Shown here: positions 23,701-34,700 of the stretch, one piece after another | Layout: each line of letters opens with the position of its first letter | How positions within the stretch are numbered: position 1 is the stretch's first letter | Assembly (NCBI GenBank): GCA_026709085.1 | Contig: JAPOTR010000044.1 | Location: 1 to 52,729 of the forward strand | Direction: 5' to 3' | Length of the DNA stretch: 52,729 nucleotides | Source of the DNA: Cyanobacteria bacterium MAG CAR3_bin_5 | GTDB taxonomy: Bacteria; Cyanobacteriota; Cyanobacteriia; PCC-6307; Cyanobiaceae | Notes under the pieces: model-generated | What the model saw: only the letters and a program-made list of their open reading frames with translations | Database searches by the model: none | What the model was told of the DNA's origin: nothing | Translations under genes and position numbers: made by a program

Positions 23701-26151
23701 GTGGCGCACGACTCCCTGCCGGCGATTCAGGAGGAGGCCCTGGAACTGCTGGGGTGGCCGGAACTGTGCCAACACCTGGCCGGCTTTGCCTCCACCACCA
23801 TGGGTCGCCAAGCTCTGCTGCGGGTGTCCCTGCCCGGTGATCTATCCCGGAGCCAGCAGCTTCACCAGGAAACCCGGGAACTGCTGGAGCTGGATCAGCA
23901 GTTGGAGGGGGGGCTGGATTTCCGGGGTGTGGTGGACCTCGGTCCCCTGGTGGGGCGGTGCTGCAAGGGGGGCATTGCCACGGGGGAGGCCCTGCTGGGG
24001 GTGGCCGCCACCATGGCCGCTATGCGGAAACTGCGGCGCCAGATCAACGATCCCCAGCGTCAGCCGGTGACCACCGCCTGCTTGGCCCGGCTGCAAAGCC
24101 TGCAGCAACTGGAGCGACGGCTGAACCATTGCCTGGAGGAGGGTGGTCACGTGGCGGATCGGGCCAGCGGCGCCCTGGCGGCAGTGCGCCGCCAACTGGG
24201 TGAACTGCGCCTGGCGTTGCGTCAACAACTCCACGTGCTGCTGCGGCGTCATCAGGCGGTGCTGCAGGACACCATCATCTCCTCCCGCCATGGGCGGGCC
24301 GTGGTGGCCCTCAAGGCCGGCGCCCTGGACCAGTTGCCCGGCCTGGTCCACGACAGCTCCACCTCCGGCAACACCTTGTTTGTGGAGCCCCAGGTGTTGG
24401 TGCCCCTGGGCAATCGCATCCGTGATCTGGAGGCCCAGGAGCGGCAAGAGGAGGAGCAGGTGCTGCGGCAGTTGACTCAACTGGTGGCCGATGACGCTCA
24501 ACCGCTTCTGGACATCTGTGCAGCCCTGCTGCGGCTTGATACGGCTCTGGCCCGGGGGCGCTATGGCGCCGCCATGGGGGGCATTCAACCGGACTTCCTG
24601 GAGACCGGCCCGAAGACCGATGCCACCGGGGCGGCCCAGGGGCCCATCCTGCTGCGGCAGTTGCGTCATCCTCTGCTGGTGGGGCAACAGCAGGCCGGTG
24701 GGGCCGACGTGGTGCCGGTCGATGTGCAGGTACGCCCCCATCAACGGGTGGTGGCCATCACCGGACCCAATACGGGTGGCAAGACCGTTGTGCTCAAAAG
24801 CCTGGGCCTGGCCCTCCTCATGGCCCGGGCAGGAATGCCGGTGCTCTGTGCCGGCCCGGCCCGGCTGCCATGGGCTGCGCTGGTGCTGGCTGACATCGGT
24901 GACGAGCAATCCCTCCAGCAGAACCTCTCCACCTTCAGTGGCCACGTCAAGCGGCTGGCGCGGATCCTTGAGGCCGTCGAGGCCTCCCCCACGGCCACCG
25001 TCAACGGGGTGGTCCTGCTGGACGAGCTGGGGGCCGGCACGGATCCGGGCGAAGGGTCAGCCCTGGCCATCGCCCTGTTGCGCCACATGGCGGATCGGGT
25101 CCGTCTCACCATGGCCACCACCCATTGCAGCGCCCTCAAGGCGCTCAAGTATGAGGACGACCGCTTTGAAAACGCCTCCGTCGCCTTTGACGAGGCCACC
25201 ATGGCCCCCACCTATCATCTGCAATGGGGCATACCCGGCCGCAGCAACGCCCTGGCCATCGCCCAGCGGTTGGGCTTGCATCCGGCGGTGCTCAGCCAGG
25301 CCCGGGCCTTGCTCAAGCCCCAGCAGGCGGGTGAGGTGAGTTCCATCATCAGTGGTCTGGAGCAGCAACGGCAACAGCAGGACGAGGCCGCCGCCGCCGC
25401 CGCCGCCTTGCTGGCCCGTACGGAGCAACTCCATGCCCAGGTGCTCAGCCATTGGCAGCGGCAGCAGAATGAAATCGCCCGGCGGCAGCAGCAGCGGCAG
25501 CAGCAGTTGGAGGACTCCATCCATGCCGCCCGGCAGGAGGTGGCCCGCATCATTCACACCCTGCGCCAAGGGCCGCCGGACGGCGAGCAGGCCCGCCGGG
25601 CCGGCCAACGTCTGAAGGCCCTCAAGCAAGCCCGGCACGGGCAGAACAACACTGGAGCGGATCTACCTGGCCCATTGCCGGATCGGCAGGGGTGGGCGCC
25701 CCATGTGGGCATGCGGGTGCGGGTGCGGCGCCTGGGCAAGGTGGCGGAGGTGCTGGACGTGAAAGACGGTCGGATGCTGGAGTTGCGCTGTGGCCCCATG
25801 CGACTCCAGACCCACGTGGACGACGTGGAGTCCCTGAACGGTGACGAGCCCCGCCCTGCCCCCTCCGTGCAGGTGACCCACCGCCAGCCCCTGGCCCCCG
25901 GCCCGGAGGCGCGCTGCGCCGCCAACACCATTGACCTGCGTGGATTACGGCTCCATGAGGCGGAGTCGGCTGTGGCGGATCAGCTCAGCCGCTGCAACGG
26001 TCCCATCTGGGTGATTCACGGCATCGGCACGGGGCGGCTCAAGCGGGGCCTATGGGAGTGGCTGAAGAGCACGAACCAGGTGGAGCGCTTCCACGATGCG
26101 GAGCCGGGAGATGGAGGCATGGGCTGCACCGTGGTGTGGCCGTGTCATTGA
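23701..26151 (+). CDS. mutS2: Endonuclease MutS2
   Basis: 816-residue MutS-like ATPase with a C-terminal nuclease domain. It acts on recombination intermediates or, as shown in Bacillus, on collided ribosomes. Walker A GPNTGGKT is near residue 355, Walker B LLDELGAGTDPGEG and the STHCSALK-like THCSAL follow, and then a long Gln/Arg-rich coiled coil (about 540-640). The Smr domain (about 740-816) has IDLRGLRLHEAE and IHGIGTGRLK. The MutS mismatch-reading domain I is absent, as in all MutS2. The start is GTG 23701. The 3' end overlaps the convergent ABC ATPase gene by 7 bp. Confidence 0.95.
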   Translation: MAHDSLPAIQEEALELLGWPELCQHLAGFASTTMGRQALLRVSLPGDLSRSQQLHQETRELLELDQQLEGGLDFRGVVDLGPLVGRCCKGGIATGEALLGVAATMAAMRKLRRQINDPQRQPVTTACLARLQSLQQLERRLNHCLEEGGHVADRASGALAAVRRQLGELRLALRQQLHVLLRRHQAVLQDTIISSRHGRAVVALKAGALDQLPGLVHDSSTSGNTLFVEPQVLVPLGNRIRDLEAQERQEEEQVLRQLTQLVADDAQPLLDICAALLRLDTALARGRYGAAMGGIQPDFLETGPKTDATGAAQGPILLRQLRHPLLVGQQQAGGADVVPVDVQVRPHQRVVAITGPNTGGKTVVLKSLGLALLMARAGMPVLCAGPARLPWAALVLADIGDEQSLQQNLSTFSGHVKRLARILEAVEASPTATVNGVVLLDELGAGTDPGEGSALAIALLRHMADRVRLTMATTHCSALKALKYEDDRFENASVAFDEATMAPTYHLQWGIPGRSNALAIAQRLGLHPAVLSQARALLKPQQAGEVSSIISGLEQQRQQQDEAAAAAAALLARTEQLHAQVLSHWQRQQNEIARRQQQRQQQLEDSIHAARQEVARIIHTLRQGPPDGEQARRAGQRLKALKQARHGQNNTGADLPGPLPDRQGWAPHVGMRVRVRRLGKVAEVLDVKDGRMLELRCGPMRLQTHVDDVESLNGDEPRPAPSVQVTHRQPLAPGPEARCAANTIDLRGLRLHEAESAVADQLSRCNGPIWVIHGIGTGRLKRGLWEWLKSTNQVERFHDAEPGDGGMGCTVVWPCH

Positions 26152-27344
26152 CACGCTGTCAAAGCTTTGCCCTGATGGTCAAAGAGGCGCCAGGCATCCG
26201 GATCGGGGGTGAGGGTGAGGTGGTCCCCCAACCGCACCGGCAGATTCGCAGAAGTCCGCACCTGCGCCAACTGTTGCCCCGGGGCGAGGCGGCAGCCCAG
26301 CAGTTGTTCATGGCCCAGGGCTTCAATGGCCACAACCGTGGCTGCCAGGCTACCGGGTGCATCTTCCTGATGCCGAGGCGCCCCCACACGGAGCGCCTCG
26401 GCCCGAATGCCGGCAGTGGCCACAGGATAATTGCGCTGTGCCACAGTGGCCCGTAGCCGCTCCGAGAGGGGCAGCGCCTGCCCGTCCAGCACCAGGCCGG
26501 TGGGCGTTGGTGTAGCGGGAAGCAGGTTCATGGGGGGATGACCGATAAACTGGGCAACAAACAGGTTGACGGGCTGGTTGTAGAGGTGGCGGGGTGTGCC
26601 CACCTGTTGCAATTCACCGTGGTGGAGCACAGCGATCCGATGCCCCATGGTCATGGCCTCCACTTGGTCATGGGTGACGTAGAGGGTGGTGGCGCCCAGG
26701 GTCTTCTGGAGCCGGGCAATGGCCAGCCGTGTTTCTCCCCGCAGCTTGGCATCCAGGTTGCTCAGAGGTTCGTCCATCAAAAACACGGCCGGTTCCCGGG
26801 CAATGGCCCGCCCCAGCGCCACCCGCTGTTTCTGTCCACCGGATAGCTCCCGGGGCCGGCGTTGCAGCAACTGCCCCAGATCCAGCAGGGCGGCCACCTC
26901 CTGGATGCGTCGCTGGATCCCTGCTTCCCGCCGGGAGTGGACCCGCAGCGGCCGCGGCCATGGGGCGGTGCAGTGGGCCAGCCCGTCCTGAATGCGCCGC
27001 AGACCACGGCGGGGCCGGCTGCGTCGCAGGCCAAAGGCCAGGTTTTGGGCCACCGAGAGATGGGGGTAGAGGGCATAGCTTTGAAACACCATGGCCACGT
27101 TCCGCCGGGCCGGGGAAAGATACTGCACCGAACGCCCCCCTACCAGAACGTCCCCGCCGCTGAGGGACTCCAACCCGGCCAGCAGCCGCAGGAGAGTGGT
27201 CTTGCCACAGCCGGAGGGACCCACCAGCACCAGAAACTCCCCATCGGCAACGGCGAGGTCGATCCCCTTGAGCACCTCCGTTGCCGTCGCCCCGGCCCGT
27301 GGCGGATAGGCCTTGCGACAGTGACGAAACTCAACGCTGGCCAT
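26145..27344 (-). CDS. MalK/UgpC-type ABC transporter ATPase
   Basis: 399-residue ATPase of a carbohydrate or polyol importer. Walker A GPSGCGKTT, Q-loop VFQSYALYPHLSV, signature LSGGQKQRVALGRAI, Walker B FLMDEPLSNLDAKLR and H-loop YVTHDQVEAMT are present, then a C-terminal TOBE/OB regulatory domain from about residue 270. An insertion of roughly 30 Arg-rich residues (RSRPRRGLRR to VHSRREAG) between the Q-loop and the signature is unusual. No permease or binding-protein gene is adjacent, as is common when one MalK-like ATPase serves several importers. Confidence 0.9.
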   Translation of the reverse strand: MASVEFRHCRKAYPPRAGATATEVLKGIDLAVADGEFLVLVGPSGCGKTTLLRLLAGLESLSGGDVLVGGRSVQYLSPARRNVAMVFQSYALYPHLSVAQNLAFGLRRSRPRRGLRRIQDGLAHCTAPWPRPLRVHSRREAGIQRRIQEVAALLDLGQLLQRRPRELSGGQKQRVALGRAIAREPAVFLMDEPLSNLDAKLRGETRLAIARLQKTLGATTLYVTHDQVEAMTMGHRIAVLHHGELQQVGTPRHLYNQPVNLFVAQFIGHPPMNLLPATPTPTGLVLDGQALPLSERLRATVAQRNYPVATAGIRAEALRVGAPRHQEDAPGSLAATVVAIEALGHEQLLGCRLAPGQQLAQVRTSANLPVRLGDHLTLTPDPDAWRLFDHQGKALTACQ

Positions 27345-27396
27345 GGGCGGGGGTGGGGGTGCTGCTGCTTATCTTGTCTGTCTGGCGGCCACCCCC

Positions 27397-29364
27397 ATGC
27401 CCTCAATTCTCCCCGTCAATCTTGAGGATCTCCTGGCCTGTCGCGGCGTGGAGTCCCAGCGGGTTGAGTTCAAGGCCGGTTGGGATCCCAAGACTACGGG
27501 TTTTCAGGTGCTGCGGACCATCTGCGCTTTTGCCAACGACCTTCAGAACCTGAACGGCGGCTACGTGGTGATTGGGGTGGCGGAGCAGGGTGGGCGCGCT
27601 ATCTTTCCTCCACCCGGTCTGACCGATCAGGCGGTGGAGGCGGCCCAGAAGTGGATTCGCGGTCAATGCAACCGCCTGGATCCGCCCTATCAGCCCCTCC
27701 TGTCTCCCGAGACGGTGGCGGACCGACGGCTGCTGGTGGTGTGGGCGCCGGGCAGTGAGACGAGGCCTCATCGGGCGCCTGCTCGGGACGGTTCCCCCCG
27801 CTACTGGGTTCGCCTCGGGACGGAGACGGTGGATGCCGACCAGCGCGGGAATCTCCTCTCATCTCTTATGGAGCAGGCGGCCCGTGTGCCCTGGGATGAT
27901 CGCAGGGCCATGGACGCCACAATTGAAGATCTACGGGAGGCCAAGGTGCGGGAGTTCCTGCACGACGTGGGCAGTGGACTCCTCAACGAGCCGGACACCG
28001 GTGTCGTCTATCAACACATGAGGCTTACAGCGCCGGTGAACGGTCACCAAGCACCGCGGAACGTGGGCCTGCTCTTTTTCTCCCATGATCCACTGCGGTG
28101 GTTCCGGGGCGCCAAAATCGAGGTGGTGCAGTTCACCGCGGATCGCGCCGGAGACGTGCAGGAGGAACGCACCTTCAGCGGCGCCTTGGCGGATCAAGTT
28201 CGTGACTGCCTCGGCTACCTGGAGAACCTGTCCACCGCCCATCTGCAGAAGCAGCAGGACCGGAGTCAGGTGCGGGGATGGGTCAGCTACCCGTTACCGG
28301 CTCTCCGTGAGACACTGGTCAACGCGGTGTACCACCGCAGCTACGCCGCCGATCAGCCCGAGCCCACCAAGGTTTATCTCTATCCGGGGCGGATCGAGGT
28401 CATCAGCTATCCGGGACCCGTTCCGGGCATTGAGGCCAGCCACTTGGCCCTCAACGCCTCAACGCCGCCCGTGCCCGCCCGGAATCGCCGCATTGGGGAG
28501 TTCCTCAAGGAGTTGGGGCTTGCGGAAGGCCGCCACACCGGTCTGCCCAAGGTGTTCCAGGCCATGGCGGCCAACGGATCGCCGGCGCCCCGTTTCCAGT
28601 TCGACGAACAGCGGACGTTTTTCCAGGCCACGCTGCCTGCCCACCCGGAATACGAAGCGCTCTCCGCCCTGCGGGATGCGGCCCACCTGCGGGTCTTGGG
28701 AGCCTCGAAGGAGGCGCTCCACCGTCTGGAATCCGCCTGGGCCGTGAACCCGGCCGCCGGGGTGTTGGCGGCGGAGTTGATCCGGGAATACGGAAAACGA
28801 GGCGAAGTGCAGCAGTCCGAAGCCGTGCTGGACACCTTTGCGGCGGAGGGGCCACAGGGCGTACTTCCCCATCTCAGGAACGTCCTCGCCAACGTGCTGA
28901 TGGATGCGGGAAAGCCGGAAAAGGCGCGACAGTTGCTTTGGAAGAACTCGTCCCTGCTGTTTGGCCAGGACGCCATCGACGCCGCGATTCTGGCCCGCCG
29001 CCTCCGGGATCCCCTCGCTGCTCACCAGCATTTCCAGCGGGCAGGCGATGCCATCAACGCCGACCCCCGCGCCCTGCTGGAGTTTGCCCAGACCAAGCTC
29101 CAGTTGTCCGGGAAATCCCGGCGGGCGAGGCGGGAGGATTCCCGGCGACGGTTCCTCAGGGAGGCCCGGACCCTGCTGGAGCGGGTGCTCCAGTTGAGCG
29201 CTCCACCCACCCGTCATGCCTGGGCCTGGCGGGAATTGGCCCGCACCCTCCATTGGCTGGGGGCGCCGGCCCGGGACGTGGCGGATGCCTACCAGAAGGC
29301 CATCGCGCTCCTGCCGGAGGAAGCCAGATTTGTGCAGGAGTTGCAGGAACGGCGGCGCAGGTGA
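27397..29364 (+). CDS. AlbA_2 (Schlafen)-like protein with TPR tail
   Basis: 655-residue protein. The N-terminal ~130 residues are a Schlafen/AlbA_2 putative DNA-binding domain (QRVEFKAGWDP, NDLQNLNGGYVVIGV). The middle carries a RecG-like/HATPase_c4 segment with LRETLVNAVYHRSY at about 303-316 and YPGRIEVISYPGP. From about residue 430 to the end it is helical with TPR-like repeats (KARQLLWKNS, ARTLLERVLQLS, DAYQKAIALLP). AlbA_2-HATPase proteins are usually regulators or parts of defence loci. The TPR extension suggests a protein-binding role. Start ATG 27397 is better than GTG/ATG further up, which would add a Gly/Ala leader overlapping the divergent ABC gene's start. Confidence 0.8.
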   Translation: MPSILPVNLEDLLACRGVESQRVEFKAGWDPKTTGFQVLRTICAFANDLQNLNGGYVVIGVAEQGGRAIFPPPGLTDQAVEAAQKWIRGQCNRLDPPYQPLLSPETVADRRLLVVWAPGSETRPHRAPARDGSPRYWVRLGTETVDADQRGNLLSSLMEQAARVPWDDRRAMDATIEDLREAKVREFLHDVGSGLLNEPDTGVVYQHMRLTAPVNGHQAPRNVGLLFFSHDPLRWFRGAKIEVVQFTADRAGDVQEERTFSGALADQVRDCLGYLENLSTAHLQKQQDRSQVRGWVSYPLPALRETLVNAVYHRSYAADQPEPTKVYLYPGRIEVISYPGPVPGIEASHLALNASTPPVPARNRRIGEFLKELGLAEGRHTGLPKVFQAMAANGSPAPRFQFDEQRTFFQATLPAHPEYEALSALRDAAHLRVLGASKEALHRLESAWAVNPAAGVLAAELIREYGKRGEVQQSEAVLDTFAAEGPQGVLPHLRNVLANVLMDAGKPEKARQLLWKNSSLLFGQDAIDAAILARRLRDPLAAHQHFQRAGDAINADPRALLEFAQTKLQLSGKSRRARREDSRRRFLREARTLLERVLQLSAPPTRHAWAWRELARTLHWLGAPARDVADAYQKAIALLPEEARFVQELQERRRR

Positions 29365-29537
29365 CAAAGGATTGCGCTTCATTCCTTCACTATCCTCCGG
29401 TCCTCAACACTGTTCCCTTTCTACTTCAGCAAATGACGGTGTAAGCGTTGCGCCGGGAAGCAGACAAGCACGGTCCTCAACACAAAGGTAAGAAGACATG
29501 CCCCAGGATCAAGAGCGTGTTGCACACCCCCTCAACC

Positions 29538-29774
29538 ATGACCAAGACCACCGTGCGGGTTCTGTTGTTTGGCCGGTTGCGGGAGGAGCACGGCTGGGGG
29601 GACCGGCTGGTGGAGTTGCCCCGGCCCGCCGCCACCGTGGCCCAACTCCAACAACAACTGGGCATTTCCTGCCCTGGTCTCCGTTGGGCCGTCAATCAGG
29701 ATTTCGTCACACCGGAGCAACCACTACAACCCGGTGATGAGTTGGCCTTTCTGCCCCCCGTCACCGGAGGATGA
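29538..29774 (+). CDS. moaD: MoaD/ThiS-family sulfur carrier
   Basis: 78-residue ubiquitin-fold protein ending in Gly-Gly, the residue pair that is thiocarboxylated. The VRVLLFGRLREEHG start and PLQPGDELAFLPPVTGG end match MoaD, the small subunit of molybdopterin synthase. ThiS is less likely because of the GDELAFLPP form. No moaE is adjacent. The start is ATG 29538 (MTKTT). The 173 bp before it show no gene. Confidence 0.85.
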   Translation: MTKTTVRVLLFGRLREEHGWGDRLVELPRPAATVAQLQQQLGISCPGLRWAVNQDFVTPEQPLQPGDELAFLPPVTGG

Positions 29775-29838
29775 GCGGGGGGCTAGCCTGCCCTGAACCA
29801 CCCATGAAGCAGCAACCCCCCTGAAAACGACGAGGCCC

Positions 29839-31020
29839 GTGTCAAATCCAGGAAGGAGTCCCCGGCCCTCGGGATGGGGAGGAGGTGAAGAACCCTTGCT
29901 GGTGAGCGGGGATGCCGCCCTGGCCGCCAGTTGGCGTGATCAGGCCAGGCAGGGGCTGGGGCAGGGGGCGTTTCTGCTGGTGTTGGCGGCCACGGCCACT
30001 GCTGCGGCGCCGGGGATTTCCGCCGCGGGCAGCACACCGGAGAGCCGGCGTCTCACGGCCGCAGCGGATGGGGAGTTGGTGGCGCTGGGCCCCACGGCCC
30101 CACGGCCCCATGCCCTGCCCCCATTGCCGGCCGGTGTCTCCCCGGCCCTGATTAGCTGGGTGGTGCTGGAGCAGTTGCGGCTGGCCAGACGGATGGTGAA
30201 TGCCGGCCTGGACGTGGCCCCGGCCGTGGACCATGAACAGGCGCCGGGATGCCAACCCGCCGCTTGCCTCAGCACGGGCCGGGCCTTGCCCCTGCAACAG
30301 GTGCGGGATCTGCTGCGCTGGGGTCGGGATTGCGGGCGGGATTGGGTGCGTCGCCAAGCGGGCGCCTTGTTGGTGGTGGGGGAATGTGTGGCCGGGGGCG
30401 CCAGCACCGCCGCTGCCGTCCTGCGGGGACTGGGGGTGGACGAGGACGGGTTGGTGAGCGGCAGCCTGCGGCAACCCCCTCACAAGCTGCGCCGGCAACT
30501 CATCGCCCAGGGGCTGCAACGCTCCGGCCATCCCGGCACAGCCCTGGAGTTGGCGGCGGCTGTGGGTGATCCCATGCAACCTCTGGTGGCCGGTGTGATC
30601 CTGGGCTGTGGCGGGATGGCGCCGGTCCTGCTGGCGGGGGGCAGTCAGATGGCGGCCGTGCTGGCCCTGGCCATGGTCCTGGCTCGCGACTGTGGCCAAC
30701 CCGTTGCCCCCCTGTTGCGCTCCACCGCTCTGGGCACCACCCGTTGGGTGGCCCGGGAGCCGGGCAGCAATCTGGCCCTGCTGCTGGAGCGGATACATGG
30801 GCAACTGGGACTCCCCCAGGCCCCCCTGGCCATGGCCAGCGGTCTGAACTTCTCCCCCTGCACCCATCCGGCACTGCGGGATTACGAGGCGGGTTACGTG
30901 AAGGAGGGGGTGGGGGCAGGGGGGCTGGCCATTGTGGCCAGCTTGGCCGGTCTGTCAAACCTTCGCCTGGCCCGCCTCTGTGATCAGGCCATGGACCGGA
31001 TGGACCGGGTGCGGGAGTGA
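29839..31020 (+). CDS. UPF0284/CobT-like phosphoribosyltransferase family
   Basis: 393-residue protein of the cyanobacterial UPF0284 group, related to nicotinate-nucleotide:dimethylbenzimidazole phosphoribosyltransferase. Pieces recognised are VGECVAGGASTAAAVLRGLG, ILGCGGMAPVLLAGGSQMAAVLA, and the end HPALRDYEAGYVKEGVGAGG. Its probable role is the lower-ligand branch of (pseudo)cobalamin synthesis; the exact substrate is not known. The start is GTG 29839. Its 3' end faces the metallopeptidase gene. Confidence 0.85.
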   Translation: MSNPGRSPRPSGWGGGEEPLLVSGDAALAASWRDQARQGLGQGAFLLVLAATATAAAPGISAAGSTPESRRLTAAADGELVALGPTAPRPHALPPLPAGVSPALISWVVLEQLRLARRMVNAGLDVAPAVDHEQAPGCQPAACLSTGRALPLQQVRDLLRWGRDCGRDWVRRQAGALLVVGECVAGGASTAAAVLRGLGVDEDGLVSGSLRQPPHKLRRQLIAQGLQRSGHPGTALELAAAVGDPMQPLVAGVILGCGGMAPVLLAGGSQMAAVLALAMVLARDCGQPVAPLLRSTALGTTRWVAREPGSNLALLLERIHGQLGLPQAPLAMASGLNFSPCTHPALRDYEAGYVKEGVGAGGLAIVASLAGLSNLRLARLCDQAMDRMDRVRE

Positions 31021-31049
31021 GACTTGACGCTGTCGGTGAGAATTGCCGG

Positions 31050-31766
31050 TTACGCCATGAACTGTTCGAGTCGCTGCTTGCGCTGCTCCCAGTCGGGCAT
31101 CACGCGCTCCAGCACCTTGAAGAAGGCAGCACCGTGGTGGGGCTCAGCCATGTGGCACAGTTCGTGGGTGATCACGTAGTCAATGGCCACCACTGGCGCC
31201 TCGATCAAGTGACGGTTGAGGAACAGCCTGCCCCCGGGAGACATGGATCCCCACCGCCGCCGGCTCTGGCGGATGATGAGACCATGGGGGCGGAAGGCAT
31301 CGGGCTCCGGGAAGCGCTGACGGCAAGCCGCCATGCGCTGAGCGAACTTGACCCGGGCGCAACCGCCGTACCATGCTTCCACCAGATCCTTGGCAATGCC
31401 GGGTCGGCGGGGTTGCCGGGTCTGCACAACAATGAACCCCCGCAGCAACTTCACGCCGTCCTGACGGTGGGGGACAATTTTTAGTCTGTAGGACCGCCCC
31501 AGGTAGTGGTGTGTCTCCCCGGCCACAAAGCGCCGCTGGGGTGTTCGCGGCAGGAATTGGGAAAAATAACGCCGTTGCTTGACCACCCACGCTGCCCGCT
31601 GACGGAGCTTGGCCGCAACAGCCTCCATGCTGACCTCCATGGGGGCGGCGATCACGACCGATGTATCCGGCTCCACAGCGATCTCCATGGTCTTGCGGGG
31701 CCGGCGAACCACGTGGTACGGGATGACCTGCTCCCCGTATTGCAGGTGGCCATGGTCCCTGGTCAT
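31050..31766 (-). CDS. YgjP/WLM-type zinc metallopeptidase
   Basis: 239-residue DUF45/M48-related protein with zinc site HELCH (about 201-205) preceded by RRWGSMSPGGRLFLNRHL, as in YgjP and SprT-like peptidases. A third ligand probably lies in the following HHGAAFFKVL. Proteins of this family are often encoded next to hsdR. Here its start overlaps the hsdR stop by 4 bases (ATGA), so it is the last gene of that transcript. A role in the restriction system is suggested by this linkage only. Confidence 0.88.
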   Translation of the reverse strand: MTRDHGHLQYGEQVIPYHVVRRPRKTMEIAVEPDTSVVIAAPMEVSMEAVAAKLRQRAAWVVKQRRYFSQFLPRTPQRRFVAGETHHYLGRSYRLKIVPHRQDGVKLLRGFIVVQTRQPRRPGIAKDLVEAWYGGCARVKFAQRMAACRQRFPEPDAFRPHGLIIRQSRRRWGSMSPGGRLFLNRHLIEAPVVAIDYVITHELCHMAEPHHGAAFFKVLERVMPDWEQRKQRLEQFMA

Positions 31767-34700
31767 CGGACAAACCGGGCACGGGCCACGTCCATGATGT
31801 CGCGCTGAAGCTGGTCAAGAACGTCCTCGGGCACGGCAATGCCCTTCCGGTCGCGCACCACGTCAAAAAAGAAGTCATCCATGGCGTTGCGCAGGGCATT
31901 CTGCGCCTCTTCGTTGGACCAGATGCCCACCATCAGACGGGCCTGGATGATCTCCATGACGTCCAAGGCCATGGCGGCAACCTCCCCATGATTCACCTGG
32001 ATTCCATGGTTCCCACAGAGGCGCTCCTTGAGGATGCCGAAGAAGGCTTGTGCATGGTCGTTGCCCTGGAGCGCCTGGGGCACACCCTCGCCGCGATCCT
32101 GGCCGGCAAGCTTGCCGGCCAGGTCCACCACCTTGCTCAAGTAGTCCCGCTCGGAAAGGCGCCGGTCCCGGTAGGCGCGGATGGTCTCTTCAAGAAGCTG
32201 GGAGAACCGCCGGTACAGGGCGGGATCCTGGTCCATCTTTTCCGTGATTGCCCGGCGGGTGGCGCTGGCAATGCGGTCTGCTCGTGAAGCCTGGGAAACG
32301 CCGGTTTCCACCACCACTGCCTTCAGCGCATCCGGGTCGTTGATGTTCACCGGATCAACGACGGTCTCGGCTGGCATGGCCGCCACGTGGTCGTCCAGGA
32401 GCTGCTGGATCTTGGGCTCAAACTGGTGCATGTTGACGGTGTCCTGATAGCGGCGTTGCACGGAGCGTTTCAGGTGCGAGAAATGCCGCCAGTCGTCTTT
32501 CATTGCATCAGCTTGTTTCTCGTTGAAGATATCCAGAATTTTGTCTGAAGACAAACAAATGTGCAGACACCGGCTGAAGACCCGCAGCCGTTCGTAGAAT
32601 TCTTCACGGACGGCATCATCCCCCAAATGCTGTTCCAACTGTTCCATATCCTTCTTGTTGCCCACTGCCTTGAACAGATCCCAAAGCTGTTCACGCAACT
32701 GGGGCAACTTGCGGATTTCCTCTCGAACGTCATGGACGGTTCCCTGGAGGTCCGCCGGGTCGTAATTTGCAAAAGCGCTGTAGGTTGTCAAGGCGCAATC
32801 CAATTCACCCAGAAGACCTTCATAATCAAGAATGAAACCAAACTGTTTATCCTGTTTTGCGTTGTCCTCTTCATGGAGACGGTTCACACGGGCGATGGCC
32901 TGTAAAAGATTGTGTTCCTTCAGGGATTTACAGATGTAGAGCACCGTATTCCGCGGCGCATCAAAACCTGTCAACAGCTTGGAAACAACAATGAGGATTT
33001 CAGGATCGCCTGATCCCTGAAAAGCTGCAATAAGCTGGCGATTGTATTCCTCTTCATGTTTGTATTGCTTCATTATCTTCGACCAGAAATCACGAACAAG
33101 ATCCCTGGAATCCTGATCCACCTCCTCATTGCCCTCGCGGTCGTTTGGCGGTGAAATGACGATGGCGCTGGACACGTGACCAATCTCGTCAAGCACCTCC
33201 TTGAAACGCACGGCAGCGGCCTTTGAGGGCGCCGCCAACTGGGCCTTGAATCCAGTACACTGCCAGTGCTGGCGGTAATGCTCCGAGATGTCGAAGGCCT
33301 TGGCGCGGATCGCTTGATCCGTCTTTGCCAGGGCATCCATGCCGGAGAACTTGCGCTTTAGATCAGCTTTCTGGTTGTCCATCAAGCCAACGTTGATCTT
33401 GTCGAACCAGCGATCAATTCCTTCGCCGGTCACTTGCTGCTGGACAAGCCTGCCCTCATACAGGAGGGGCACAACGGCTTGATCGGCAACTGCTTCGTTG
33501 ATGGTGTAGTGGTGAATCAGGCGGCCAAAGCTGGAGAGGGTGCTTCTCTCCTTCTTCAACAGCGGGGTGCCGGTGAAACCCAGGTAACAGGCATTGGGCA
33601 ACATGCGGCGCATCTTGCCGGCCATCCGGCTGTGGCCACCGTAGCGCCCTGTCTGGCTCCGGTGGCTCTCGTCCACCAACACAAAGATATTCCGGTCATC
33701 ATCAATCACGTGGCTTTTCCTCAAGGCCGTGTCGAATTTGTTGATGATGGTGGTGATCAGAGGGGTTTTGTCACGGATCAATTTCAGCAGGTGTGCGCCG
33801 CTGGTGGCCCGGACGGGCTCCAGATCGCAGGACTTGAACGTGGCCTTGATTTGTTTGTCCAGATCGTCCCGATCCGTGACGATGATCATGCGCGGATTCT
33901 CGATGCCGGGCTCCAACGCCAGGGAACGCCCCAGCATGACCATGGTGAGGGACTTGCCGGAGCCCTGGGTATGCCAGATGACGCCACCCTGCCGCCCCCC
34001 ACCGTTCATGTCCTGTTGCCTGATAGTGTCCATGGCCCGGCGAACGGCGAACACCTGTTGATGACGCGCCACCTTCCGTATCCCGCCATCAAACACCGTG
34101 AACCGCCGAATCAAGTCGAGAAGGCGCTCGGGCCGGCAAAGACCGTAGAGGGTGCGGTCCTGTGGGGTGACGGCACGATCCCCCGCCGCGGCCATGGCGT
34201 CAAAATCAGGACGGGCAGAGGCCAGGTCACCGGAAAAGACAGCCTCCTTTTCCTCCGCCGAGAAGCCACGGTGAATCAGGGGTGTAATGGCCGCGTCGGT
34301 ATCTTCGTTGTCCCGCCATGGGTGCCAGAACTTCCGTGATGCCCCCACCGTGGCATAGCGGGCCTCCCTTCGGTTCATGGTCACGAGAAGCTGGGCGAAG
34401 TGGAAAAGCTGGGGAATCTTGTCTGCACATTGATAACCAATCAGTTGACTGTCCGCCTTCTCCAGAGGCTCGGAAGGCCGTTTGCTTTCCACGACCAGCA
34501 CCGGAACGCCGTTCACGAATCCCACTACGTCGCAACGGCGCACCTGGCCGGAATTCATCCCCTCCACTGCAAACTCCGCCGTGACGTGGAACAGGTTGTT
34601 GGCGGGATTCTCCCAGTCAATGAAGCGCAGTGTGTAGCTCCTGGTGTCGCCGTCAATGGTTTTGGCAATGGTTGTTCCCAGAACAAGGGTGTCGTAAATG

